Under the pieces are notes generated by a model, which saw nothing but the letters and a program-made list of their open reading frames with translations, ran no database searches and was not told the origin of the DNA. Source: Flavobacterium ammoniigenes (lineage in GTDB: Bacteria; Bacteroidota; Bacteroidia; Flavobacteriales; Flavobacteriaceae). From it: a DNA stretch of 64,000 nucleotides. Every line of letters starts with the position of its first letter. Position 1 is the stretch's first letter. The stretch spans positions 1,364,001-1,428,000 of the forward strand of contig NZ_AP025184.1 of NCBI RefSeq assembly GCF_020886055.1, read 5' to 3'. Both the position numbers and the translations under genes were made by a program. Shown here one piece after another: positions 24,395-32,674 of the stretch.

Positions 24395-26221
24395 TTATCT
24401 TTTTAAACTAAAATGACCATTAACTATTTGATTTTCATTTAGGATTAAACGAAACCAGTAATCATCGGCAGGTAGGAGATACCCATTCAAAGTACCATTC
24501 CAGCCATTTGATAGCGAATTCAATTGTTTGAGCAATTTACCATAGCGGTCGTAAATGTATATAACTGCAGTTGGATAATTATCTAAGTCAGTGATTTTCC
24601 AAACATCATTAACACCATCTCCATTGGGTGTAAAAAAACTTGGGTAATCTAAAATGGTAAAGGGGTAGGTGGCATACGCACAAGTAGCTGCATTTCGGAT
24701 GTAAGCAATATAATTTCCTTTAGGAACTCTTGTAAATAGTGCGCTATTTTGGTAGTGAATCCCATCAATAGAATATTCATAGTTGGCCGAAGTTGTAGGT
24801 GTAATTAATTCTATGGAATTATCACTTCCAGTAAACTCTTTAATGATAGGGGTAGGTAAACTATTTAAGTTTTGTGTACTTGCTATTGTTTTTAAAGTGA
24901 TTGAAGCAGTTTCTGAACAATTTATTTTCGGATTGTATCCTTTAACATAAACAATTTGATCTCCCGAATTTGTTTTTTCAAAGGCTTTAGGATTAGTAAT
25001 TTCAATAGTTAGAACACTATCTTCATAATATTTTGAAATAGTAGTGTCTGGGTTATTATTGGCTATTATTGTATTCAAAGATGTCAAATCAAAAAATGCA
25101 GATCCTGAACCATTATCGTCACATTTGGCAAGTTGTACATCTTTAAGGTTCATACCAATTGAATATTCAATTTTGATTTGTCCAACAAAATTACAGCCAT
25201 TTGAATCGGTTACCTCTACTTTGTATGTTCCTGCTTGGTTTACAATTAGGGAAGAATTTGTTTCTCCAGGTATTTGGTTGGTAGCGCCATCTTTATACCA
25301 TTTAAATGTGTTTCCCGAATTTGATATTTTCGTTTGAATCTCAAAAGTTTCTCCATTACATATGGAGGATTTATCAGCGACTAATCGGTCTTTGCCTAAA
25401 TCAATTGTCGAAGTAAAACTTCCTGCTTCTATAAAAAGAGCAGAGAATTGTGCCCGACTTCTATCTTCTGCTATTACAAATTTGATTTGGTATCGATGTC
25501 CTATTTCTAATTTACTTTGGGCATTCAGCACTTTAGTTTGGCCAGCATAATTGATGGGGCTGGAATTCGTTAAATCAGTATTATATTGCCCAAAATAATT
25601 TTCATTTTTCGCATCACATTTTGATAAGGTTGGATCTGATGACGAAATTGCAGGATGAATGTTTTTGGAAGAAACTGCTGTGCCATCAGCCAAAGTAGCA
25701 ATATTCACGTAATTGCTATTGGCAGTAATATCTTTAATTAAAATAGCCAATCCATCGGAGTAATTGCATGGGTAATCACGAATGTATTCATTGGAAGCAA
25801 AAAGGTAATTAAAACTCAAAAAGTTTGTGAGTGATTCAAACTCAAAAGTTAGAGTTGTTGCATTTAAGGAATTGATTCCAAGAATTGTATCCATATTAGC
25901 ATCACCATTCCAACTAGCTACACTACCACTGAAACTAGGATTGTAAGGGCCTTTTGAATTGTCACTTTCCCAGGTGCTTAATACGATTCCGGCAGTAAAA
26001 GGGAAAGTACTTCCGTTTTTGCTAAATGTTGCGAAGCTCTTATTTATTGTAGCGCCGGTAGCCGTTGCAGGAAATACTTTTAAACATGAATTGTTGTTGG
26101 TTAGTATTTGAACCAATTCATCGGCTGTTTTTGTAGCATCGATGCTAATTGATTGTGCTGTAATCGCAAAAGGGAAACAACAAATGAATAGCGCAAAAAG
26201 TATGTTTTTTATCCAACTCAT
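24395..26221 (-). CDS. secreted choice-of-anchor-type protein with T9SS type-B C-terminal domain
   Basis: This 608-residue protein has a signal peptide (MSWIKNILFALFICCFPFAITAQ). The N-terminal ~250 residues match what is called the choice-of-anchor L domain (FTAGIVLSTWESDN, FNYLFASNEYI, GLAILIKD, RSRAQFSALFIEAG). Ig-like modules are at ~270-470. The type-B CTD shows FFTPNGDGVNDVWKITD, IYIYDRYGKLLKQL, GWNGTLNGYLLPADDYWF and FSLKR. Its CTD is closely similar to that of the 1438-residue gene 23 bp downstream, so both probably use the same T9SS shuttle and anchoring route. The pair forms an operon read leftward. Confidence 0.88.
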   Translation of the reverse strand: MSWIKNILFALFICCFPFAITAQSISIDATKTADELVQILTNNNSCLKVFPATATGATINKSFATFSKNGSTFPFTAGIVLSTWESDNSKGPYNPSFSGSVASWNGDANMDTILGINSLNATTLTFEFESLTNFLSFNYLFASNEYIRDYPCNYSDGLAILIKDITANSNYVNIATLADGTAVSSKNIHPAISSSDPTLSKCDAKNENYFGQYNTDLTNSSPINYAGQTKVLNAQSKLEIGHRYQIKFVIAEDRSRAQFSALFIEAGSFTSTIDLGKDRLVADKSSICNGETFEIQTKISNSGNTFKWYKDGATNQIPGETNSSLIVNQAGTYKVEVTDSNGCNFVGQIKIEYSIGMNLKDVQLAKCDDNGSGSAFFDLTSLNTIIANNNPDTTISKYYEDSVLTIEITNPKAFEKTNSGDQIVYVKGYNPKINCSETASITLKTIASTQNLNSLPTPIIKEFTGSDNSIELITPTTSANYEYSIDGIHYQNSALFTRVPKGNYIAYIRNAATCAYATYPFTILDYPSFFTPNGDGVNDVWKITDLDNYPTAVIYIYDRYGKLLKQLNSLSNGWNGTLNGYLLPADDYWFRLILNENQIVNGHFSLKR

Positions 26222-26228
26222 AACTAAA

Positions 26229-26236
26229 CAAATATA
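26229..26236 (-). promoter_or_regulatory. candidate -7 element of the T9SS cargo operon
   Basis: Minus-strand TATATTTG is an exact TAnnTTTG but lies only 8 bp from the ATG at 26221, so initiation would fall on or next to the start codon. Either the mRNA is leaderless or the true promoter is further upstream. No -33 TTG is seen. Confidence 0.3.
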
Positions 26237-26305
26237 CTATAAAACTCTTTTTGAAGTTAGTAACGGAAAAGGAAACCTAAAATTATTTTCCTCTATATTT
26301 TTAAT

Positions 26306-26313
26306 TAAATTTG
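26306..26313 (+). promoter_or_regulatory. candidate -7 element of the gene at 26331
   Basis: TAAATTTG matches TAnnTTTG exactly, 18 bp before the ATG at 26331. No clear -33 element. It supports the choice of the ATG at 26331 over in-frame starts further upstream, which would also lie inside the divergent gene. Confidence 0.4.
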
Positions 26314-26330
26314 TTGGAAATACTATCCCA

Positions 26331-27392
26331 ATGAGTGAAGAAACCTTAATGATTTTCAAAAAGCCGTCGTATCCAATAAATGCTGCCTTGTTGGATTACT
26401 TAGAACGATTTGATCGAATTTCTAAATTCCCAATTGCTTACGATGATTTACTGCGTTTTTCTGGGTCTATCAATGTCTACGACAAGGAAGATAAAGATAC
26501 TTTATGGGTTCGAGTGTATTATAATGAATTCGAACGCGAAGAAATTGATTTGACCTTAAAAAAAATCTATTCATTACTGCATTCTGATGGTAATTTGGAG
26601 ATTATTAAATTTTTGAATGTCGACTCGATTGACTACTGTACTTTTGGCAATTCAAAACCGTTCCGAATTAAAGTTAGAAACGTACTTAATGACAACTATA
26701 CTCATTTTTATGTAAAGAAAGCCGACGCTTCTAGGGTGTATGGTCTAGAATTAGAGCATATTTTATCGCCTGATAAAATCAACTTTCTAGTGCATCAAGA
26801 TACTTTGATTGAGGAGCATATTATGGGTATTGCAGGGGATGTTTTTATCAATAATCATCTTAAGAATTGTACTGAAACAGAAAAATCTCAGATCGCCAAA
26901 GAGTTTGTGAAGTTTAATGAACGTTCAATGATTCGGTTATTAGGTGATATGCGAGCATATAATTATGTGGTGATTCCAATTCACGATTTTGATCAAGTAG
27001 TGTATCGTATTCGCGCTATTGACTTTGATCAACAATGTTATGAAGGTAATTTTAAAGTATACCGACCTCAGTTTTTTAAAGAAAACTATCCGATGGTGAA
27101 ATTGGTAAAAGACAAATTACAAGAAAGTTCAATTAATCAATATAAAAATGAAGAACGTTCTGTTTTGGCTAAACGAATTCACTCGGCAGAAAATAGAATT
27201 AAACGTTTACTAAAAATTATGGGTGAAGATACATTGTCAACACCGGATCATTTGGAACAGTTAAAATTAGAATTGTACCGGTATACCAACGATTTGAATT
27301 TCAAGAAAGCCAAAACAATGGGAAATATTATGAATGCTTCGTTTCAGTATATTACCCGAAATTTCAAAAATGTAAATCCATTTAAATCATAA
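26331..27392 (+). CDS. conserved hypothetical protein
   Basis: From the ATG at 26331 (MSEETLMIFKKPSYPINAAL) the product has 353 residues, soluble, without signal peptide or membrane segments. It is rich in charged residues, with LERFDRISKFPIAYDDLLRF near the N-terminus, a central KPFRIKVRNVLNDNYTHFYVKKADASR, and a long charged helical region after ~250 (RSVLAKRIHSAENRIKRLLKI). The pattern resembles an atypical kinase-like ligand (IDFDQQCYEGNFKVYRPQ with IDFD), but this is weak. I do not recognise a family. It is divergent from the T9SS operon and ends at a terminator. Confidence 0.7.
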   Translation: MSEETLMIFKKPSYPINAALLDYLERFDRISKFPIAYDDLLRFSGSINVYDKEDKDTLWVRVYYNEFEREEIDLTLKKIYSLLHSDGNLEIIKFLNVDSIDYCTFGNSKPFRIKVRNVLNDNYTHFYVKKADASRVYGLELEHILSPDKINFLVHQDTLIEEHIMGIAGDVFINNHLKNCTETEKSQIAKEFVKFNERSMIRLLGDMRAYNYVVIPIHDFDQVVYRIRAIDFDQQCYEGNFKVYRPQFFKENYPMVKLVKDKLQESSINQYKNEERSVLAKRIHSAENRIKRLLKIMGEDTLSTPDHLEQLKLELYRYTNDLNFKKAKTMGNIMNASFQYITRNFKNVNPFKS

Positions 27393-27399
27393 AGCATAA

Positions 27400-27436
27400 A
27401 AAAATCCCCGATGAATATTCACCGGGGATTTTTTTA
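27400..27436. terminator. bidirectional terminator after the gene at 26331
   Basis: An 11-bp stem (AAAAATCCCCG at 27400-27410 with CGGGGATTTTT at 27423-27433) has a 12-nt loop, and A and T runs at the ends let it act on both strands. It overlaps the stop of the convergent gene. Confidence 0.8.
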
Positions 27437-28492
27437 GTTTTTCTCTTCTTTATTGAAGTAGACTAAGTAATAATACATTTGCTTTTCTTCGTCCCAACCT
27501 TTTTCTACAAATTTCTCAGCACTTTCAGGGTTGATGAAATCCATTTTAATTTGGATATGTGTATCTAAATTGATTACATTTTTAATGGACTTTCTGGCGT
27601 CTGAAACGGCACCGTTGGCAATAGGAAAAGTGGTAATATCTTCAATGCTGTATTTGTCTCCCTTGTCTACTTTGTAGTTTTTAAATTCCGGAATCAAATC
27701 GGGATTATCCAATACTTCGTTCAAGAAATTAGTTTCCTCAAACTGGTCGTTTTTGGCAAAATAATTCACTGAACGATTCATGAACATGACTTCTTCTTTT
27801 TTGTCTTCGGCAGGAAAAACCACATCTTTGGCAAAGCCTTGACAAAATTTCAAATACTTTTTAGTAATGTAATTTTCATCTTCAAAAGCATCTACCGCTA
27901 AGAAATGTTCTAACCAATAACGCGCATCGTAACGGTTGCTATCTACAGTTAGGATTTTGTATCCTTCTTCTTTTTTATAATTGAAAATCAAACAACCTTT
28001 GTCCAATTTATTCAAACTTACTCCATGTTGCAATATCATTTCAAGATGAGTGTCTTTCTCTTCAAATTGCAAAAAATCAGCTTGAATTTCGCTTTTGAAA
28101 ATTCCAATCGCATCTACTACATTATTGTCAATCGCCAGATTGGTTAAATAGGTAACATATACTTCGCCATTTTTGATATGCGGGTGATTGGATTGTTCAT
28201 ATAAATGTTTGGTGATTTGCTTTGAAACCTCGTGAACAGTTGACGGATTGTCAAATATCTGGGAAGCGAATTTGTACATTTCATTGTAATCCAAATCTAC
28301 TTCGTGCGCAAACTGAAAATAGTTTTCTTCTTTTTCTCGGAAAGGTTTGAAGAAAAATTCTTTGATCAAAGGAACAATTTCATCGTTTAAATTGAAAGGT
28401 TGCTCAGATAAAAAGATAGCTTCGTTACGGCTTTTATTTCCCACACGGTGAATAGAAAGTGAATCTATGTGGGTATTGAATAAGTTGATCAT
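27434..28492 (-). CDS. nucleoid-associated protein (NdpA/YejK-like family)
   Basis: This 352-residue cytoplasmic protein begins MINLFNTHIDSLSIHRVGNK and fits the 37-kDa nucleoid-associated family (PF04245), with SIHRVGNKSRNEAIFLSEQP, KFCQGFAKDVVFPAEDKKEEVMF and the acidic/basic C-terminus of that family. E. coli YejK binds DNA and the topoisomerase IV subunit. A DNA-binding role here is inferred from family membership. It lies 90 bp downstream of the PRiA4-type gene on the same strand and may share its transcript. Confidence 0.8.
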   Translation of the reverse strand: MINLFNTHIDSLSIHRVGNKSRNEAIFLSEQPFNLNDEIVPLIKEFFFKPFREKEENYFQFAHEVDLDYNEMYKFASQIFDNPSTVHEVSKQITKHLYEQSNHPHIKNGEVYVTYLTNLAIDNNVVDAIGIFKSEIQADFLQFEEKDTHLEMILQHGVSLNKLDKGCLIFNYKKEEGYKILTVDSNRYDARYWLEHFLAVDAFEDENYITKKYLKFCQGFAKDVVFPAEDKKEEVMFMNRSVNYFAKNDQFEETNFLNEVLDNPDLIPEFKNYKVDKGDKYSIEDITTFPIANGAVSDARKSIKNVINLDTHIQIKMDFINPESAEKFVEKGWDEEKQMYYYLVYFNKEEKN

Positions 28493-28582
28493 TGTATTTT
28501 AATGTTTTAGAGTGTATCAGTGTAATAGTCTATAAGGTTGTGGGTTTTAAACGTATAAACCATTTGCCATTTCCCCCTTTTT

Positions 28583-29122
28583 TTAATTCCAATTTTCTTC
28601 GTAGCCAAAATCTTCAAAGCTGTCGTCACCTTCAAACATGTCTAGATCGTCTTCGTCTAAATCATCTTCAAATTCGCCATAAATATCATCATGCATATCG
28701 GCTTCAAAGTTTTTTTCAATCGCTTCGTCTGGCATTTCACCATGAGAGAAAAGAGTTTCAGGATACAAAGCGCCAGCTTGTGGTTCTTCAACCGCAGCCA
28801 ATTCCACCAAGAAAGTCCACATATTGATAAAATCATATACGTATATAATTTTAGTGTTTTCTTTATCCAATAAATCAGACAATTTATAATCGCTCATGAT
28901 GGTTTGTTCACCAGGAACATCGCCTGCGTCAAACATTGGAATTTCATCTTCCTGATTCCAAGTATCATCGCATGTATAAAATGAAGCTACTTCCATTCCG
29001 TCAAAACCAAATGAATTGAAGATAGCGTTGTGTAAATCTTCTAAAGTGTCCTCTGCAAGGATAGCAATATCTCTGAAAATATCTTCTTCTGCATCTAGAA
29101 TTACTCTGAATTTATAAACCAT
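28583..29122 (-). CDS. PRiA4_ORF3-like domain protein with acidic tail
   Basis: In this 179-residue protein, residues 1-125 match the plasmid pRiA4b ORF-3-like family (PF07929): VYKFRVILDAEEDIFRDIAI, DLHNAIFNSFGFDGMEVASFY and LSDLLDKENTKIIYVYDF. The last ~45 residues are almost all Asp, Glu and Phe, a DE-rich tail. The family name comes from a transposon-like plasmid passenger, but nothing mobile is visible here and the role is unknown. A complete promoter precedes it, and it may be co-transcribed with the NdpA-like gene. Confidence 0.78.
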   Translation of the reverse strand: MVYKFRVILDAEEDIFRDIAILAEDTLEDLHNAIFNSFGFDGMEVASFYTCDDTWNQEDEIPMFDAGDVPGEQTIMSDYKLSDLLDKENTKIIYVYDFINMWTFLVELAAVEEPQAGALYPETLFSHGEMPDEAIEKNFEADMHDDIYGEFEDDLDEDDLDMFEGDDSFEDFGYEENWN

Positions 29123-29145
29123 AATCGTTATTTTTATAGAAAGTT

Positions 29146-29177
29146 CAAAGGTAAATTATTAATTAGGACACGAGCAA
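29146..29177 (-). promoter_or_regulatory. promoter of the PRiA4-type gene
   Basis: Minus-strand TTG (plus CAA 29175-29177) and TACCTTTG (plus 29146-29153) are separated by 21 bp. Initiation about 18 bp before the ATG at 29122. Confidence 0.65.
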
Positions 29178-29410
29178 AATAAATCTAATTTATTTTGAGA
29201 ATTGCCAAATTTCTATTGAGTAAGTTTGTTCTTTCTACAATTCATCCTGATTTTTTGACAATTCGGTTTTTCTTATTTTTATACTCGGATTCTTTAAAGC
29301 ACTTTTGTCTTGTTAAAAAATTAAAGAAACCATATGATCCGAATAGTCATTTTTATAACCTTAAGTTTGATTGCTGTTTTTAAACAACTTATTACATTAA
29401 TCTAAAAAGT

Positions 29411-30745
29411 ATGATTGATAAATTAATTAAAGAATTTCCAAGGGCACTCGTAATTTCAACTTTTGTTTTTATCATCCTGCTTTTATTAAAAATAGTTACT
29501 GGTGTAGCAATTCAAATCAATAGTAGTTTGGTTGTGTTTTATTTGTATACTACTTTGTATAGCTTTAGTTTGTATTATGCCAATGCTTTCTTATTTATAA
29601 TCTTAGATGAGCAATTTGTCCACAATCGTTTTTCTGCTCAACGTATTGGTTTTGGATTGCTGTTTTCGTTTCTAATGTCATCTGTAATCATATTTTTACT
29701 TCGAATCTTTGAAGATGTATTAATTGAAGGTGAAAGTTGGAGCAGTTTTATACGTCATGAAAATGGATTTGATTATTTGATTTCAATTGCGATGACGTTT
29801 TTTGTTACATTGGTCTTTCATGTATTTTATTTCTACAAATCATTTCAAGAGAATAAAGTCCAAGAGCAAAAAATAATTGCGACTACAGCCAATGCACAAT
29901 TTGAAAGTTTAAAAAATCAAATTGATCCGCATTTCCTGTTTAATAGTTTAAACGTCTTAAGTTCTTTGATTGAAGAAAATCCTGAAAATGCACAAAAATT
30001 CACAACGTCATTATCCAAAATATACCGTTATGTTTTGGAACAAAAAGACAAAGAATTAATTGCAGTTTCTGAAGAATTGGCTTTTGCCAAAATCTACATG
30101 CAATTATTAGAAATGCGATTTGAGAATAGCATTTCGTATGAATTGCCCGAAAATTATAGCGAAGATGCAAAAGTGATTCCTTTGTCATTGCAACTGGTTT
30201 TGGAAAACTGCATTAAGCACAATATAGTCAGTAGTTCAAAACCTCTTCATATAACTATAAGTATCGAAGAAAATCAATTGGTGGTGGCCAATAATTGGCA
30301 AAAGAAAGAAGTTTTGTCAAATGGAAAGGGAGTTGGCTTGCAAAACATTGTGAATCGTTATGCTTTGTTAACCGAGCGAAAAGTCAAAATCACCAATGAT
30401 GAAAATTCATTTAAAGTTTATTTACCTATATTAACCAAACAACTCACTAAGATGAAAACAACTAATTTTACTCAAGAAGATATGGCGTATGCACGCGCCA
30501 AAAAAAGAGTCGAACAATTAAAAGGATTTTACGGAAATCTTACTTCGTATTGTATCGTTATTCCAACTTTAGCAATAATAAATTATTTCACTTTTTGGGG
30601 ATTTCAATGGTTTTGGTTCCCAATGTTGGGTTGGGGATTGGGCTTGTCTTTTCATGCCTTTGGTATTTTTGGTTATGGAAAATCCTGGGAAGAAAGAAAG
30701 ATTCAAGAGATTTTAAACAAGGATAAAAACAATAATTGGGAATAA
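29411..30745 (+). CDS. LytS-type sensor histidine kinase fused to a C-terminal 2TM domain
   Basis: In this 444-residue inner-membrane protein, residues 1-145 hold about four hydrophobic segments. The His_kinase domain follows, with the phospho-acceptor in LKNQIDPHFLFNSLN (His 174), RYVLEQKDKELIAVSEEL, an N-box (LVLENCIKHN) and a G-box (NGKGVGLQNI), ending near 347. From Met 348 (nucleotide 30452) a 2TM domain follows: YARAKKRVEQLKGFYGNL, two hydrophobic spans and GKSWEERKIQEIL. That domain is usually a separate small protein and is homologous to the next gene, so this is a gene fusion. An internal start at 30452 could also make free 2TM protein. Confidence 0.88.
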   Translation: MIDKLIKEFPRALVISTFVFIILLLLKIVTGVAIQINSSLVVFYLYTTLYSFSLYYANAFLFIILDEQFVHNRFSAQRIGFGLLFSFLMSSVIIFLLRIFEDVLIEGESWSSFIRHENGFDYLISIAMTFFVTLVFHVFYFYKSFQENKVQEQKIIATTANAQFESLKNQIDPHFLFNSLNVLSSLIEENPENAQKFTTSLSKIYRYVLEQKDKELIAVSEELAFAKIYMQLLEMRFENSISYELPENYSEDAKVIPLSLQLVLENCIKHNIVSSSKPLHITISIEENQLVVANNWQKKEVLSNGKGVGLQNIVNRYALLTERKVKITNDENSFKVYLPILTKQLTKMKTTNFTQEDMAYARAKKRVEQLKGFYGNLTSYCIVIPTLAIINYFTFWGFQWFWFPMLGWGLGLSFHAFGIFGYGKSWEERKIQEILNKDKNNNWE

Positions 30746-30765
30746 TTTTTAAATAAGTCAACAAC

Positions 30766-31083
30766 ATGGAAAATTTAAATTCAGATCAAATCCGTTACGA
30801 GGAAGCGGTTAAAAAAGTAAAAAAATTAAAAGGGTTTTACACCCATGCGATTGTATATCTCGTGATCAATATTATGTTTGTTATTGTAAACGTTCAAAAT
30901 TTGGAACCGGGAGAAAGTTATTTTCAATTCAAGAACTTTATAACTACCTTTTTCTGGGGAATAGGTTTGTTGGCTCATGCCATGGGTACATTCATTCCCT
31001 ATTTTATCCTAGGAAAAGATTGGGAAGAACGCAAAATCAACCAATTAATGGAACAAGAACGCAAGGAAAATAAGTGGGAATAA
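30766..31083 (+). CDS. 2TM domain protein
   Basis: This 105-residue protein has two membrane spans (about 26-45 and 62-85) between a basic N-terminal part (YEEAVKKVKKLKGFYTH) and the C-terminal GKDWEERKINQLM. It matches the 2TM domain family (PF13239), found mostly in Bacteroidota next to LytTR-type two-component systems. It is clearly homologous to the C-terminus of the upstream kinase. It starts 20 bp after that gene and ends 22 bp before the response regulator. Probably an accessory membrane partner of the signalling pair; mechanism unknown. Confidence 0.88.
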   Translation: MENLNSDQIRYEEAVKKVKKLKGFYTHAIVYLVINIMFVIVNVQNLEPGESYFQFKNFITTFFWGIGLLAHAMGTFIPYFILGKDWEERKINQLMEQERKENKWE

Positions 31084-31105
31084 TCTAGTATTGAATTTTT
31101 TTAAA

Positions 31106-31861
31106 ATGAAGATAATCATCATCGAAGACGAAAAACCGGCGGCTCGTTTGCTACAACGCAAAATCGAAAAGTTGGGTTATGGTATCACCACTTTATTGCA
31201 TTCGGTGGAGGAATCGTTGGAATGGTTTCAAAACAACGATCATCCCGATTTGATTTTTTTGGATATCCAATTGTCGGATGGATTGTCGTTTGAAATATTC
31301 GAAAAAATCGATATCAAAAGTGCGGTAATTTTTACGACTGCCTATGATGAATATGCATTGCGTGCTTTTAAATTGAACAGTATTGATTATTTACTAAAGC
31401 CCATAGATGAAGAGGAATTGGCCACAGCAATTTCAAAATTTGCGAATCAATTCCAAGTGAATAGTGTTTCAAATTTAGATTTTGATGCCATTAAACGAAT
31501 GTTGGTCAATCCCATTTCAAAAGAATACAGAAAACGATTTTCAGTTAAAATTGGCCAACAAATAAAAGTAATTGATGTAGCGGAAATTGAATGTTTGTAC
31601 AGTGAAAACAAAGGCACTTATATTCATACCTTAGACAATCGCGATTATTTGATAGACAGTAGTCTGGAAGTAGTAGAAGCTGAAATGGATCCTAAAGATT
31701 TTTTCCGAATCAGTAGAAAATACATTGTCCCTTTGCAAGCTGTAAAAGAGATTCATGTACATTCTAATTCCAGATTAAAAATTAGTTTACCAACTTATAA
31801 AGCAGATGAGGTAATTGTTGCTAGAGAACGTGTTTCGGACTTTAAAGAATGGTTGGGTTAA
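31106..31861 (+). CDS. LytTR-family response regulator
   Basis: From the ATG at 31106 the product has 251 residues; an in-frame TTG at 31091 is less likely. The receiver domain has the acidic pair E7/D8 in IIIIEDEKPAA, the phospho-acceptor Asp 53 in DLIFLDIQLSDG, and the Lys in YLLKPIDEEE. The C-terminal LytTR DNA-binding domain at ~145-250 has IECLYSENKGTYIHTLDNRDYLIDSSL and FFRISRKYIVPLQAV. It should be phosphorylated by the adjacent LytS-type kinase. It abuts the convergent gene at 31862 with no gap and no terminator. Confidence 0.93.
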   Translation: MKIIIIEDEKPAARLLQRKIEKLGYGITTLLHSVEESLEWFQNNDHPDLIFLDIQLSDGLSFEIFEKIDIKSAVIFTTAYDEYALRAFKLNSIDYLLKPIDEEELATAISKFANQFQVNSVSNLDFDAIKRMLVNPISKEYRKRFSVKIGQQIKVIDVAEIECLYSENKGTYIHTLDNRDYLIDSSLEVVEAEMDPKDFFRISRKYIVPLQAVKEIHVHSNSRLKISLPTYKADEVIVARERVSDFKEWLG

Positions 31862-32632
31862 TTATTTGAAATAGGTTTTACGAATACCAATCAAAATCAA
31901 AATTAAAGCCGAATAGATTATAAAAAACGGAACAATCCACTCAATTTGTCCTAAAGGCAAAAGTACTGCAATTATTAATAACTGAAAACCTAAACCATAC
32001 AAAGATACCAACGTCATGAACCAGTTGGGTAAGGTTTTTACTCGGTAGGCATCGCTGTCCATAGCGTGAATAATTTTGTCAAAACCTCCGTAAACCACCG
32101 TATAAATTTTAAATAAAATATCAACTGATTTTTGGGATTCTCCAGGTAATGCTCTTGGTGTTTTGTATTCGAAAACTTTGCTAGTAGTATCTCCTCCAAC
32201 CGATTTATTTCTCAATATGACATAATAGTAATTGTATAAAGTACCTTGCAATTGAATACAAAAAAACGCTATTAAAGTAAGCCAGAAAGGGGTTTGAGAG
32301 ATATAGCAGATCGTCATTAAGAACAGAAAATTCAAAATGATATCAAACACACTATCTAAATACCGTCCCGAATAAGAAGGCGTATTTTTTAAACGAGCCA
32401 ACTCACCATCTGCAGCATCAATTCCTGATTTAAGTACAATAAAAAAACCAGCCCAATTGTAATGGTTATAGCCGATACAATACATAGCTAGTAATCCTGC
32501 AATTCCAAATAAAAGGGTGACATGAATAGGAGTAAAGCGCGTATTTTTTAAGCTACTGGCAAGTAATTTTCCAAAAGGTCTTCCATAATCGGATAAATCT
32601 AAAAATTTATCTTGAGCGGCTAGTTTGGACAT
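31862..32632 (-). CDS. CDP-alcohol phosphatidyltransferase family protein
   Basis: This 256-residue membrane enzyme has a perfect family signature D(x)2DG(x)2AR(x)8G(x)3D(x)3D at Asp 72, Asp 75, Gly 76, Arg 80, Gly 89, Asp 93 and Asp 97 (GIDAADGELARLKN, then GRYLDSVFD). Members couple a CDP-linked alcohol to a second alcohol to make phospholipids or phosphodiester compounds. Five or six membrane spans are visible. The exact product (for example phosphatidylinositol-like or archaetidyl-like lipid) is not determined. It is the last gene of the nine-gene minus-strand run, 42 bp after ctaA, with a 15-bp palindrome in the gap. Confidence 0.88.
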   Translation of the reverse strand: MSKLAAQDKFLDLSDYGRPFGKLLASSLKNTRFTPIHVTLLFGIAGLLAMYCIGYNHYNWAGFFIVLKSGIDAADGELARLKNTPSYSGRYLDSVFDIILNFLFLMTICYISQTPFWLTLIAFFCIQLQGTLYNYYYVILRNKSVGGDTTSKVFEYKTPRALPGESQKSVDILFKIYTVVYGGFDKIIHAMDSDAYRVKTLPNWFMTLVSLYGLGFQLLIIAVLLPLGQIEWIVPFFIIYSALILILIGIRKTYFK

Positions 32633-32649
32633 GTATTAGGGTTAAAATG

Positions 32650-32664
32650 ATAGTGTGACACTAT
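32650..32664. promoter_or_regulatory. 15-bp palindrome ATAGTGT-G-ACACTAT
   Basis: Seven-bp perfect arms around a single central G lie in the 42-bp gap between ctaA and the CDP-alcohol transferase gene. No T tract follows on the minus strand, so it is more likely an operator or RNA-processing hairpin than a terminator. Confidence 0.4.
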
Positions 32665-32674
32665 AGTCGAGTAA

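Noticed and set aside
28492..28827. 111-codon open frame on the plus strand over the PRiA4-type gene
   Set aside because: It is antisense to the acidic Asp/Glu-coding tail (GAT/GAA complements give Ile/Phe/Arg/Leu-rich nonsense) and has no promoter or family.
28583..29122. Sign of a transposon, since the PRiA4 family is sometimes called an IS1096 passenger protein
   Set aside because: No transposase, terminal inverted repeats or target duplications are found nearby; the name is historical.
29195..29383. 62-codon open frame upstream of the histidine kinase
   Set aside because: It has no start context or family, is rich in Phe/Leu/Lys as expected of AT-rich intergenic DNA, and the frame begins inside the leader region of the divergent promoter.
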